Below, in pieces: positions 44,417 to 53,862 of a stretch of DNA of 64,000 nt (positions are counted from its first letter, which is position 1; each line of letters opens with the position of its first letter). This stretch comes from Triparma columacea. Lineage: Eukaryota > Sar > Bolidophyceae > Parmales > Triparmaceae. A program made the position numbers and the translations under genes. The notes beneath the pieces were generated by a model. The model was not told the DNA's origin, did not search any database, and saw only the letters and a list, made by a program, of their open reading frames with translations. The stretch is taken from positions 4,113 through 68,112 of the forward strand of contig BRYA01001530.1 of NCBI GenBank assembly GCA_030267965.1. Direction: 5' to 3'.

Positions 44417-45135
44417 GGGTGAGTCTTATGTGGAGAGGGAGGGGGAGGAAATCTTCGGGAGGGGAGGGGATTTGGGGATAGAAGAGGGAGGGAGAGGTGT
44501 AAGGATGAATGAGTGGAAGGTTACGGGGGAAGGGGGGGGCTGGGCGAGGGTAGTAAAGGGTTGAGGGAGGTCAACTAACAGTTTTGGGGAAGGTTTTGGG
44601 GATTCCTGAGCAGTTCTGCACAAAAAGAGAAATTCCAGTCCAAGGAGCCTAAAAAAGTATAGCTTTGAAATATAGGTAAGTAGGACAATAATGACAATAA
44701 TAAACCTTGTGAAGGCTTTCACCAGATGTTAATGTGTCCTATTGGTGTGATTTTATCTCCAATTTACGTCAAGCTCAAGTTATTTCCCCTCTCAATCGTG
44801 GTCGACTCCAAGATTCATTGGGTTTGGATTATTCGTCTCATAGATGAGGTAATACTACTTTCGGCTATATTTTCGATACTGTTAGCATCATGTTGGGGTT
44901 TATATTGAGCAGATAACCGCCATTGACGCCACAATGGCACATCCTTGAGGGTCTCACCATCCCTCTCCCTTGTTCTTACTCCATCACAACATACTTACCC
45001 TCCCTGATTTCCCGTCAATAATGTAGGAATTCCTTGAGGATTGAAGCTGTTAACGACAAGACTGCATAATAAATACAGGGTTAGTGTTAGGTTACCAAAA
45101 GGACGGTATAAAAGATCCTCGGATCCATCCCTACT
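44417..45135. other. Divergent intergenic region of 719 bp
   Basis: It separates WASHC4 from the LRR gene. A G-rich stretch lies next to WASHC4 (44425-44565) and A/T-rich DNA follows. A 60-codon frame at 44726-44908 is hydrophobic but unsupported. The TATA box of the LRR gene is listed separately. Confidence 0.4.
45107..45114 (+). promoter_or_regulatory. Candidate TATA box of the LRR gene
   Basis: TATAAAAG lies 22 bp before the LRR start codon. The short distance implies a leader of only a few bases or use of a different site, so this is a candidate only. Confidence 0.35.
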
Positions 45136-46860
45136 ATGAGTGAGTTAGACTTTGCTAATGGTGATGAGTATAATGATGATGATGGTGATGAGTATGGTGA
45201 TGACGATAGTGATGACTATGAAATCCCAGCTGGGTACTATCCCCTTCCCAAAACAGCAGTATACTCTGGCGTAGAGTGCTTCGGTCACAACGATGAACTC
45301 ACAGAGGTGACTTTTGCAGAGGGAGTGACGAAGATTGGCGACGAAACTTTCAGGAATTGCTCCTCCCTCACGGCCATCACAATCCCAGACGGAGTGACGG
45401 AGATTGGCGAACAAGCCTTCTGGGGATGCTCCTCCCTCACGGCCATCAGCATCCCGGACGGAGTGACGACGATTAACGATTGGTCCTTCTCTGAATGCTC
45501 CTCCCTCACGGCCATCACAATCCCAGACGGAGTGATGAAGATTGGCGAATGCGCCTTCTGGGGATGCTCCTCCCTCAAGGCCATCACCATCCCGGATGGA
45601 GTGACGATGATTGGCAATGCCGCCTTCGAAGACTGCTCCTCCCTCACGGTCATCACCATCCTGGACGGAGTGACGAAGATTGGCGAAGAAGCCTTCTCTG
45701 GATGCTCCTCTCTCACAACCATCACAATCCCGGACTCAGTGACGATGATTGGCGAAGACGCCTTCAGGGGATGCTCCTCCCTCACGGCCATCACCATCCC
45801 TGACGGAGTGACAACGATTGGCGAATCCGCCTTCTACGGATGCTCTTCCCTCATGGCCATCATAATCCCGGATGGAGTGACGATAATTGGCGAGGAAGCC
45901 TTCGAATTCTGCTCCTCCCTCACGGCCATCACAATCCCGGACGGAGTTACGACGATTGGCAAGGGCACCTTCCAGGGATGCTCCTCCCTCACGGACATCA
46001 CCATCCCGGACGGAGTGACGATGATTGACAATGAAACCTTCAAGATGTGCTCCTCCCTCACGGCCATCACCATCCCGGACGGAGTGACGGAGATCGGCGA
46101 CTCGGCCTTCAGGGAATGCCGTTCCCTCGCATCCATCACCATCCCGGACGGAGTGACAACCATTGGCAATTACGCCTTCGACGGATGCTTCTCTCTCACG
46201 GCCATCACAATTCCGGACAGAGTGACGACACTTGGCAATTACGCCTTCGACGGATGCATTTCCCTCACGGCCATCACCATCCCGGACTCAGTGACGGAGA
46301 TTGGCAACTTGGCCTTCAAAGATTGCTTCGCCCTGACGAAACTCATTCTATCTCCTGCCGTTTCCATCGGTGAAGACTGCTTCTTGAACTGCACTGCCCT
46401 TATCACTGCCGCTGCTGATAAAAATATGCCGACTGTCTCGGACCTTCTCCATTACAGGTGGTACCGCAATGTCGCTGTGATCGAACGCGTCAACGCTCTT
46501 CTGTGCCTCAAGGGAACCTGGGATCACGTGGAGAATCAACCCAGTGGACCGGATAGTCTGAAGGAGAAGGAAATGGACGGAGTTGAAGGCCCCAGGGCAA
46601 AGGCCAAGAATGGGAGTGGGGGGGAGCAGGGAGGTGGGGGTGAATGGGGAGGGGAAGGGGAAGGGGAGGGGGAAGGGGAGGAGGGCGACGAGAGCACAAT
46701 TGTTGGCGTTAAGTGCAAGCTTGAACAAGCAAGGGGAGAGGTTTTGAGGTTGGAGGCTAGGCTCAGGGTACTCAAGGGTGACGAGCGAAAGCTGAGGGCT
46801 ACTCCGGCACGTGAGAAGATGCCGAACGTTTTGTGGAGAGAAATTCTGGAGTTTCTGTAA
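45136..46860 (+). CDS. BspA-type leucine-rich-repeat protein
   Basis: Intronless, 574 aa. An acidic Asp/Glu/Tyr N-terminus (~30 aa) leads to 16 tandem repeats of 23 residues, residues ~55-421, with consensus LTAITIPDGVTxIGxxAFxxCSS. This is the LRR_5/BspA (Treponema pallidum LRR) type, a curved solenoid used for adhesion and protein binding in bacteria, Trichomonas and many algae. No signal peptide or membrane anchor is seen, so it is probably intracellular. The C-terminus has a Gly/Glu-rich linker and a coiled coil (EQARGEVLRLEARLRVLKGD). The repeats differ mainly at the variable concave positions. Confidence 0.9.
   Translation: MSELDFANGDEYNDDDGDEYGDDDSDDYEIPAGYYPLPKTAVYSGVECFGHNDELTEVTFAEGVTKIGDETFRNCSSLTAITIPDGVTEIGEQAFWGCSSLTAISIPDGVTTINDWSFSECSSLTAITIPDGVMKIGECAFWGCSSLKAITIPDGVTMIGNAAFEDCSSLTVITILDGVTKIGEEAFSGCSSLTTITIPDSVTMIGEDAFRGCSSLTAITIPDGVTTIGESAFYGCSSLMAIIIPDGVTIIGEEAFEFCSSLTAITIPDGVTTIGKGTFQGCSSLTDITIPDGVTMIDNETFKMCSSLTAITIPDGVTEIGDSAFRECRSLASITIPDGVTTIGNYAFDGCFSLTAITIPDRVTTLGNYAFDGCISLTAITIPDSVTEIGNLAFKDCFALTKLILSPAVSIGEDCFLNCTALITAAADKNMPTVSDLLHYRWYRNVAVIERVNALLCLKGTWDHVENQPSGPDSLKEKEMDGVEGPRAKAKNGSGGEQGGGGEWGGEGEGEGEGEEGDESTIVGVKCKLEQARGEVLRLEARLRVLKGDERKLRATPAREKMPNVLWREILEFL
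45298..46398 (+). repeat. 69-bp tandem LRR array, 16 units
   Basis: Sixteen 69-bp units (the last 66 bp) encode the BspA-type repeats. Nucleotide identity between units is high, with recurring TGCTCCTCCCTCACGGCCATC, so unequal exchange or slippage is likely. Confidence 0.9.
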
Positions 46861-47341
46861 ACTCAATACTAGATGATTATACGTTTGAACTCTTGAGTGT
46901 ATAGTCAGATAGCATCGAACCAATCGGAGAGAAAGAATCGGATCATAATACTAGATGATAATACGTTATACGTTTGAACTCTTTGTTGTTGAATCAATCG
47001 TTCAATTGTTTTATCTGAGACACCCACAACAACCAAAGCCAATGTCTGCCCTGGGTTTGAGGCCAAAAAAAGAGGGTGAGATTGAAGGTTTAGTGGTTTT
47101 TAGCGTGTGTATGGGGCAGTGCGGTCTTAATATCGTAGTGTTATGTGCATATTTGAGTCTTATATTGGGTTTGATTGAGTTATATGGTATATATTGGCAC
47201 TTCCCTCACGGCCTTGGACGATGGGTGCTCAGGGAATATGTGGATATTATGTGGATAATACGATATTAAAATACATTCTGTAGATTTTTAGGACTAACAC
47301 ATACGTACACATTCAGTATACACACCAAATAGAACGTTATC
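46861..47341. other. Intergenic region with a 30-bp direct repeat
   Basis: Right after the LRR stop, AATACTAGATGATTATACG followed by TTTGAACTCTT (46865-46894) recurs at 46947-46983 with an 8-bp insertion. A 104-codon frame at 46955-47269 has no support as a gene. Confidence 0.5.
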
Positions 47342-47887
47342 ATGTCAAACGACGATAAAAAGGTCAAAAAGGACAAGAAGGAGAAGAAGTCCAAGAAGGA
47401 GAAGCAGGATACCAGCATGACCGATACACCACCCGCGCCTCCCTCTGCTGAGAAGGCGGAGAAGGCCTCAGAGAAGGCCCCTGTTGTGGAGTATGAGGAG
47501 AGGATCAAGGCTGTCAATTGCATATCGACCCCCCTTGCATCCAAGAAGACTACCAAGAAGGTTCACAAGCTGGTGAAGAAGGCGAGCGGGGCTAAGTGGA
47601 TGAGGAGGGGAGTCAAGGAGGTCGTCAAGGGCTTAAGGAAGGGGGAGAAGGGGGTGGCTGTGATTGCTGGGGACATCTACCCCATCGATGTCATCTCGCA
47701 CCTCCCCGTCCTTCTCGAGGAGGCCGAGGTCCCTTACATCTTCGTCCCATCCAAGGTCGAGCTCGGGGCGGCAGCGAGCACCAAGAGACCCACCAGCTGC
47801 GTCCTGTTGAGGGAGCCAAAATCTGGCTTTGATGCTATGGACTTGTGGAATGACGTCAAGGGCGCTGTGGCGAGTGAGGGCAAGTGA
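47342..47887 (+). CDS. NHP2: H/ACA snoRNP protein NHP2
   Basis: Intronless, 181 aa. A Lys-rich N-terminus (~50 aa) is followed by an L7Ae/L30e domain. NHP2-type features are YEERIKAVNCISTPLASKK near residue 60, VKEVVKGLRKGEKGVAVIAG and DIYPIDVISHLPVLLEE, then VPYIFVPSKVELGAAASTKR, which is the conserved RNA-contact region. NHP2 is a core protein of H/ACA snoRNPs, guiding pseudouridylation in the nucleolus. Its 3' end is 65 bp from the convergent gene. Confidence 0.92.
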   Translation: MSNDDKKVKKDKKEKKSKKEKQDTSMTDTPPAPPSAEKAEKASEKAPVVEYEERIKAVNCISTPLASKKTTKKVHKLVKKASGAKWMRRGVKEVVKGLRKGEKGVAVIAGDIYPIDVISHLPVLLEEAEVPYIFVPSKVELGAAASTKRPTSCVLLREPKSGFDAMDLWNDVKGAVASEGK

Positions 47888-47952
47888 GCAGGAGAAGGGG
47901 GGGCTGGACGTGTAATATAAGGCTTGGTTGTGGCAATGAAGTGCATTCTATT

Positions 47953-48992
47953 CTATTTATTGTCCCCGTACAACTCCACAATCACTTCGGCAGCACGCCC
48001 TGGGTCCAGCGTCGAAAGCTTGCTCAACCGAGAGGAGATATCTGCGGCCGTTTTTTGTCTTGTATCCTTCCCGCCCCCAGCAGCCTCCATCGCCTCCTGG
48101 TGGTCCCTGCGGTCCTTGACCTCGGAGTAAATTTGATCGAAAAGCTTGTCCTTGTGGCTCCGCTCATCGACATGAGCTGGGGCGTAAGGTTTGGCGAGGG
48201 GGTCAACGCCGCCGTTCAACCTCGCGCGGCGGACAGCTCGGGCCTCGTCGATCCTCCTTTGCTCCGCCGCCCTCTGTCTAACCTCCGACGGGACCGGGCC
48301 CACGGGATGGGTGAGCTCATTGGGCAAAGCTCGGCCGCCCTTGTGGGTGAAAACTTCGCTGAGCCTGTCCTTCTCAGCCTCGGCGCTGTATGCGTTCATA
48401 TTGAGGGGGCGGTAAGCAGACTGGCGCATCTCCGCGTCGTCTATTGCCTGCCGGCAGTCGTCTGCAGCCCTTCTCTTTGGGATAAAGTCCACAGGGGCAA
48501 AGGTGTAGGGAGACTTCTTTTCGAACTTTGGGACGTTGACGGAAAGTGCCTTGGATTTGTTCACGTGGGTTCTGCGGGGGTCGGCATTATTCGCCTTGCC
48601 GGTGGGGTGCCACCCAGCTGTGTGCATAGGCCCCTTCTTCTTCTTCTTTATGGTAGGGTATGATATTTGGGGCTTGTATTGGCCGCCGTAGAGCTGGGTG
48701 GGGTGGAGGGTGGCGGAGTGGGAGGGGAGGTGAGGGGGGTGAGGAGGGGTGTGTGTGTGTGGGGGGGGGGGACGGAGGGGAGGAGTGGGGGAGGCGGGAG
48801 GCTCACCTTGGCCAGGAGCCTCCCCGCTTCATTGTCATTTCCAAAAGCCCTCCATGACTCTTCGTTGGGGTGAGAGTTCTGATTCGCAGCGTTCTGGACA
48901 TGTTGATTGTACTGAGTCGGTGTAGATGATGAACCTATCGCATCACCATGCAATTTCTGCATCTGCTTGATGCGAGCTGGGAGAGAGGCCAT
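47953..48992 (-). CDS. Basic protein of unknown function
   Basis: Exons 48992-48807 and 48693-47953, phase 0, give 308 aa. The protein is charged, rich in Arg/Lys/Ala, and lacks membrane segments. Notable stretches are GPMHTAGWHPTGKANNADPR, YTFAPVDFIPKRRAADDCR and ARRARLNGGVDPLAKPY-like sequence, which recall short-motif axonemal proteins but fit no family I can name. The C-terminus (DPGRAAEVIVELYGDNK) is helical. The intron includes G-rich low-complexity DNA. Start at the first ATG. Confidence 0.65.
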
Positions 48993-50362
48993 GGTAAACT
49001 TGGGGAGGGGGAGGCGAGGGAGGGGAGAGAGAGAGTGAGAGGGGGAGGAGGGATACGGGGGCGGGAGGGGTAGGGTGGGGTTGGCGTACGTGAAAGAATG
49101 AAAGCTTTGCTGTTCTCTCCTTATTTTAATTTTGTAGGATTGGCCTTTTAACGGGCAACTTCAGGTTTGAGAGAGAAAAAGAGTGTCGTTCATGGCAAAA
49201 TGAGTAGCAGAGGGGGGGAGGAGGGAGAGTAGGGATGATGGGGGTGTGGGCGGTGAACTTTCGGCGAGCCCGCGACGCGGCAATTGTGAGATATTGGAGT
49301 TAAAAAAAATCTCGCTGGGAAAATGCAGCTAATAATAAGCAAATTAATGCATGAAAATCTATATTGTACTTTTTCAACTGTATTTATTCAATAATTTAAA
49401 TTTCGACTATCCTGAAATATAAAATCAAAATTCTATTTTGCTAAATTCATATATTCTTCAATTTAAGCCTTGAAATTTATTCAGTTTCAAATTAGATATT
49501 ATTAATTGCACATATGATTAAGTCAAATCATTTAAACTCAAAATGAAAATTTACGTAACTTTTCACAATTGTATATTTGAATTCTATTAACAATGTTGAA
49601 AATTTAAATTTGATTAATATAATATGTATATACTTTGTAAGTGATTTGAGTGATAAAATCATCATTTTCAGCCGGTGCAGCCGGATGGGTTATGAATAAT
49701 TAGGGAAAGGGTTGAGGGCATCCACCTCCGCAATCTCCAACCTCGTCGGAGCGGGAGAGAGTTTTACGTGGGATGTTGTCCGGGTATTGAAGCGTTGTTT
49801 GCAACGAGATGGACTATAAGGGTTGATTGGGGGGAGGGTTGAAGTCGAGGTCGAGGGGCGGGTTCCTTGGGGGGTGTCATGACGCATTTTTCTCAAACAA
49901 AGTGGGGTCTACGGGTGCGATCTTAATGATATTTCTTCAATTCAGTTTCCATATGAGCGCAAACTATTGCTATTGCGAATTCTTTACAACATCTAGAGAA
50001 GTCAGCCGAGAAAACGATAAGCCAAGAGTGATTTTTTGTAATCCAATGCAGTCCTAAATTTCATTATTCCCGTCACGCGTCGTCGTTGCCGCTTCTCTCC
50101 CCCCCTCAGAGCTCCGGTACGGCACAATCTCTTTCCCTTAGATTTATTTCCCTTCCTAACCCCCTCCCATTTCCTCCATTCAGACAAAAGGAAAGAAAAA
50201 TCAGCTTTGAATTAAACTTGTTCTCGTTCGTTTCCAGTTCTCGCTGTGCAGCTATGCCCCGCCCCCTCCACCCGGTACTCGATCCGGCGTGTTCAGCATT
50301 GCCCTTTTCATTCTCCATAATCCCCTCTGTGCATCCCCCAATGTCCCATCCCCAACAGTCTC
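48993..50362. other. 1.4-kb gene-free interval containing an A/T-rich island
   Basis: No gene is supported. From about 49300 to 49670 the sequence is extremely A/T-rich, with many AAATTT-type runs, in clear contrast with GC-rich flanks. The flanks include purine-rich DNA (49000-49080) and pyrimidine-rich DNA (50090-50180). Three short frames (49690-49896, 49827-50057, 50086-50376) look like chance. Confidence 0.6.
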
Positions 50363-51478
50363 CTACTCGCAGTTGAGGTCGCGGACAGCCAGTGGAGTCT
50401 TCGGCTTGCACTTCTCAAGCTTCTCGATCTTCCCCTGCGCCTCGGCGAACTGAGCCTTCACCTCGGACAACTGAGCCTTCACCCCGGACAAATGAGCCTT
50501 CAGCGTAGTGACCTCAGCCCTCAAAGGGGCCTGAACCTCCTCTACTGCAGCCTCAGCCTGGTGAAGGGTCACGGTGTTCCCGGCGATCGTCCTCTGCGCC
50601 TCGGTCAACTGAGCCTTCAGCGTAGTGTTCTCAGACCTCAGCGTAGTGTTCTCAGAACTCAAAGTGGCCACCTTCTCTACTGCAGCCTCAGCCTGGTGAA
50701 GGGTCACGGTGTTCCCGGCGATCTTGCGAGCATCCTGCTCCTTGATGAGATCAGTGTTCACGGCGACCTGCCCCTTGACCTCGGCGACCTCCCCCTTGAC
50801 CACGGCGAGTTCGCCCTTGACCACGGCGACTTCGCCCCTGAGTTCTTCATGTTTGTCCTGCTGTTGGGTAGCAAGGAAATCGAGCCTTTGGACCCTGGCA
50901 AGCATATTGGGCAACGCCTCCTGAAAAATGGCGCGAGATTTCGCATCCTCCTTCTCCTCGTTTGCCTCGATCCTCGCACTGAGGGAATCAAATTCTTCCT
51001 TCAGGGCCACAATGATATCCTCCGATTCCTTCATCTTGCCCTGAATGTAGTCCCTGTTATTCTCGGCAAGCCCCTTAGCTTTGGTGAGGGCGACCAACTC
51101 GGTCTGCTTCGTAACCAGCCTGCTGTCAAGTTTCGTAAGGTCATCTTCCTGTTCAGTCCTGTTGTTGTAGGTCCTGAGTTTGCTTCCAATCATGACCTTG
51201 AGATTCCCGGTGGGCATGGCTTCGCGAATGCGTTTCATGGACAGGACATCTTCACTGATGCGCTTCTTCTTGTTTGAGCATTTGTCGTCGAGGATTTTGT
51301 AGTTTTTGACAGCTAGTTCCATCTTCTGCTGTCTTACGGCATCTCTTTGAAGTGTCTTGTTGACTTCCCTGACTGTATCCGGCCAAGTTTTCAACTTGAC
51401 GTCATGGCTGGAGTTGGCGGAGGACACCTGCTTGTTGTTGCGAAGGTTGTTAACGAAGGCATTATGAGATTTGCTCAT
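50363..51478 (-). CDS. Coiled-coil protein with internal repeats
   Basis: Intronless, 371 aa, starting MSKSHNAFVNNLRNNKQ. Almost the entire length after residue 60 is predicted coiled coil (heptads in LAVVKGEVAEVKGQVAV, ENTTLRSENTTLKAQLTEAQ). The unit TVTLHQAEAAVE occurs twice and is encoded by a perfect 49-bp direct repeat (50540-50588 and 50675-50723). No enzymatic domain is present. Its promoter must overlap the repeated element that begins 44 bp upstream. Function unknown. Confidence 0.65.
   Translation of the reverse strand: MSKSHNAFVNNLRNNKQVSSANSSHDVKLKTWPDTVREVNKTLQRDAVRQQKMELAVKNYKILDDKCSNKKKRISEDVLSMKRIREAMPTGNLKVMIGSKLRTYNNRTEQEDDLTKLDSRLVTKQTELVALTKAKGLAENNRDYIQGKMKESEDIIVALKEEFDSLSARIEANEEKEDAKSRAIFQEALPNMLARVQRLDFLATQQQDKHEELRGEVAVVKGELAVVKGEVAEVKGQVAVNTDLIKEQDARKIAGNTVTLHQAEAAVEKVATLSSENTTLRSENTTLKAQLTEAQRTIAGNTVTLHQAEAAVEEVQAPLRAEVTTLKAHLSGVKAQLSEVKAQFAEAQGKIEKLEKCKPKTPLAVRDLNCE
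50540..50723. repeat. Perfect 49-bp direct repeat inside the coiled-coil gene
   Basis: The 49 bp at 50540-50588 recur exactly at 50675-50723, an offset of 135 bp (45 codons), so the duplication is in frame. Confidence 0.9.
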
Positions 51479-51521
51479 GGTCTAGAAAAATTAGTTGGTT
51501 TTGGGCCAAAAACCAAACGGT

Positions 51522-51945
51522 CGTTTTGCGTCGGGGCCAAACCGGGCACATCCGGACTTCAGCGCCGGTTACAGGCTCTCCCTCAAACAATGTTTTTGCG
51601 CACGGTAAACAACCGATTACTTCTGCTCTTGCCTTCCCCCCCCTCTCAGCCTCCCCCCCCCCGCCCCTTCTCCCCTCCCCCCCCCCCCAGCTGTTAAACT
51701 GACCTTCTCTATCTGTCCTTCAAGTCCCCTCCTCAAGCCTTCCCCAGCCTTCCCTAGCCTTCCCCGAACGCCCCCCCCCCCCTTCCCCGCTCAACTCCCC
51801 CCCACCCCCCCACCCACCCCCAACAGACTCCTTCCAAGCCCCTCCTTCCCCAAGGGTCCGCGGAACGGGTGTGGGGGAGTCAGAAGATACGAAAAAGGAG
51901 AAAAGTCGTGTAGCGGGAAAGATGCGATGGGTAGCGGCGTGAAGG
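51522..51945. repeat. ~424-bp dispersed repeat, copy 1
   Basis: It starts CGTTTTGCGTCGGGGCCAAA and ends ATGGGTAGCGGCGTGAAGG. It contains C-rich runs and is nearly identical to copy 2 about 500 bp away, with differences mostly in C-run length and a few substitutions. No transposase frame or terminal inverted repeats are seen. Confidence 0.85.
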
Positions 51946-52024
51946 GCTGAAGGAGGGGCGCCGCCCACACAAATGCCAAAAAAAAAATCATAAACCAGTT
52001 CATTTCAGTTAATTTCTCATGTTC

Positions 52025-52446
52025 CGTTTTGCGTCGGGGCCAAACCGGGCACATCCGGACTTCAGCGCCGGTTACAGGCTCTCCCTCAAACAATGTTTTT
52101 GCGCACGGTAAACAACCGATTACTTCTGCTCTTGCCTTCCCCCCCCTCTCAGCCTCCCCCCCCCTGCCCCTTCTCCCCTCCCCCCCCCCAGCTGTTAAAC
52201 TGACCTTCTCTATCTGTCCTTCAAGTCCCCTCCTCAAGCCTTCCCCAGCCTTCCCCAGCCTTCCCCGAACGCCCCCCCCCCCCTTCCCCGCTCAACTCCC
52301 CCCCACCCCCCCACCCACCCTCAACAGACTCCTTCCAAGCCCCTCCTTCCCCAAGGGTCCGCGGAACGGGTGTGGGGGAGTCAGATGATATGAAAAAGGA
52401 GAAAAGTCGTGTAGCGGGAAAGATGCGATGGGTAGCGGCCTGAAGG
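52025..52446. repeat. ~422-bp dispersed repeat, copy 2
   Basis: Direct-orientation duplicate of the element at 51522-51945, separated from it by 79 bp with an A-run. On the minus strand a frame through both copies' shared part is open (51791-52237), but its composition is dictated by G-rich runs and it is not accepted as a gene. Confidence 0.85.
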
Positions 52447-52504
52447 CTTGAATTGAAATCATCCGTTCATTTCACAAACCATAATTTACACTCTGATCCA
52501 TTCC

Positions 52505-53643
52505 TCATTTCTTCTTGCCCCTGCCCTTCCTTCCTTTCTTGCCCTTCCTTCCCGTCGCAGTTGTTCCGTCCTCTCTCTCCACCACCGCTGCTCCCGCCGC
52601 CGCTCCCTTCCCTGTCTTATGCCTCTCCTTGACCATCGCCTCACTCTCCCCCCTTTCGTTCAGCGGTCCCGTGCATAGCACCCTGTGCTCCCTCCAGTGC
52701 TTGATCTGACACTCCTTCGAGCAGTAAGCGACAGTGCGGCAGGGACACATAAGGAGCTTGTCGCGCTCCTTGGCAGTTAGAGCCTCGCAAACCTCGCAGC
52801 AGAAGGGACGGCCTTGAAGGTAATGTTTCGTGATGTTGGCGATTGTAGGATCGTGATAGGAAGAAGGGCGCCAATTGGATTCGTCTCGAACTACGTCGGA
52901 ATCAGGCTTTCCGAGATGAAGAAATGTTGTGAACATCTTTATTGCGACATCTCTACTAAGAATAGTGTGTTCTCCTTTGCACGCGTGGAGGCAATAATAA
53001 AACACATCATCCACGTCGTTGGTGGTTGGGATAGCACCACGCGTGAGAAACAGCCTGCATATGTCGTGTTTTCCAAAACAGACAGTAACAGTAAGTGGTG
53101 AATGAACACGTCCATCAAAAACCACTGTCTTGTTCACATTTGCTCCATGATCGAGAAGTGCTATGGCCTGATCAATGTGTCCCCTTTCAGCAGCAAGCAT
53201 CAAAAGGTTGTAAATGCCTTCCGCCACCCCTTCGACTCGTAGGTCCATATTAGGGTCAAGTCCATGTTCTAAGAGCAATCTCAAGATTGTTGAATTGTCA
53301 CTATGAATCATTGATGTATCTGCGGCAAAGTGCATGGCTTCCTTGTTGTTGAAGCCGGCTTCTAAGGTAAGCTTGACCATCTCAACATTCTGGTGGAGAG
53401 AGGCGATAGAGAGGACTGAACCTATCCTCAATGGATAACCTTCATCAACAAGCATTTTATAAACGCCTAATAAAACCTCAGGACCTGTTCCTTGGCATAC
53501 CCCTTGATGCGATCCCAGTCTTCTTCTATAGCCCAATCTAAGCACAACTGCTGACCGTCTGACAAATCGTCCTTACTATGTACTGTCACATTTGTGGTCT
53601 CTGATGAATTGTGTGACGATTGTACCTCTGATTGGGATTCCAT
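52505..53643 (-). CDS. Ankyrin-repeat protein with MYND zinc finger, probable frameshift
   Basis: The main frame runs from about 53490 down to 52505 and encodes ankyrin repeats (SVLSIASLHQNVEMVKLTLE; LLMLAAERGHIDQAIALLDH; GANVNKT) and then a MYND finger, CCEVCEALTAKERDKLLMC with CSKECQIKHWREHRVLC, giving all Cys/His ligands. The tail is Lys/Gly-rich (RKGKKGRKGRGKKK). The likely ATG at 53643 opens a different frame (MESQSEVQSSHNSSE; LCLDWAIEEDWDRIKGYAKE) that stops near 53467, with protein-like sequence up to the switch. Either a one-base indel near 53470-53490 or a short unconventional intron (GTCAGC...ACAG) joins the two. Such proteins often bind partners through MYND; function unknown. Confidence 0.65.
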
Positions 53644-53862
53644 TTTTGAGCGAATCTACCCCAAGTGTAAGTTTATAGCGAGAAATTACGATGTGAAAGT
53701 GATCCAGAAAGGCTTGAAAGTACTCCACTTAGTCAGAAGTGTCGTGTAGGTGCTAATATTGGAGTCCACCTCTGAGAAAGTTTCATCCTTGGAAGCAGAA
53801 GTCCAGAAGTCGAAGGAGGGGACAAAATTAGTTGGTGAAATACGAAATTGTTCATTCTCACG

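Noticed and set aside
44726..44908. 60-codon hydrophobic frame between WASHC4 and the LRR gene
   Set aside because: Too short, no recognisable motif, and within a probable promoter region.
46955..47269. 104-codon hydrophobic frame after the LRR gene
   Set aside because: No conserved features and lies in A/T-rich intergenic DNA; start overlaps the direct repeat.
51791..52237. 148-codon minus-strand frame through the dispersed repeat
   Set aside because: Lies in repeat DNA with long C runs; the shared part is out of step between copies and no domain is seen.
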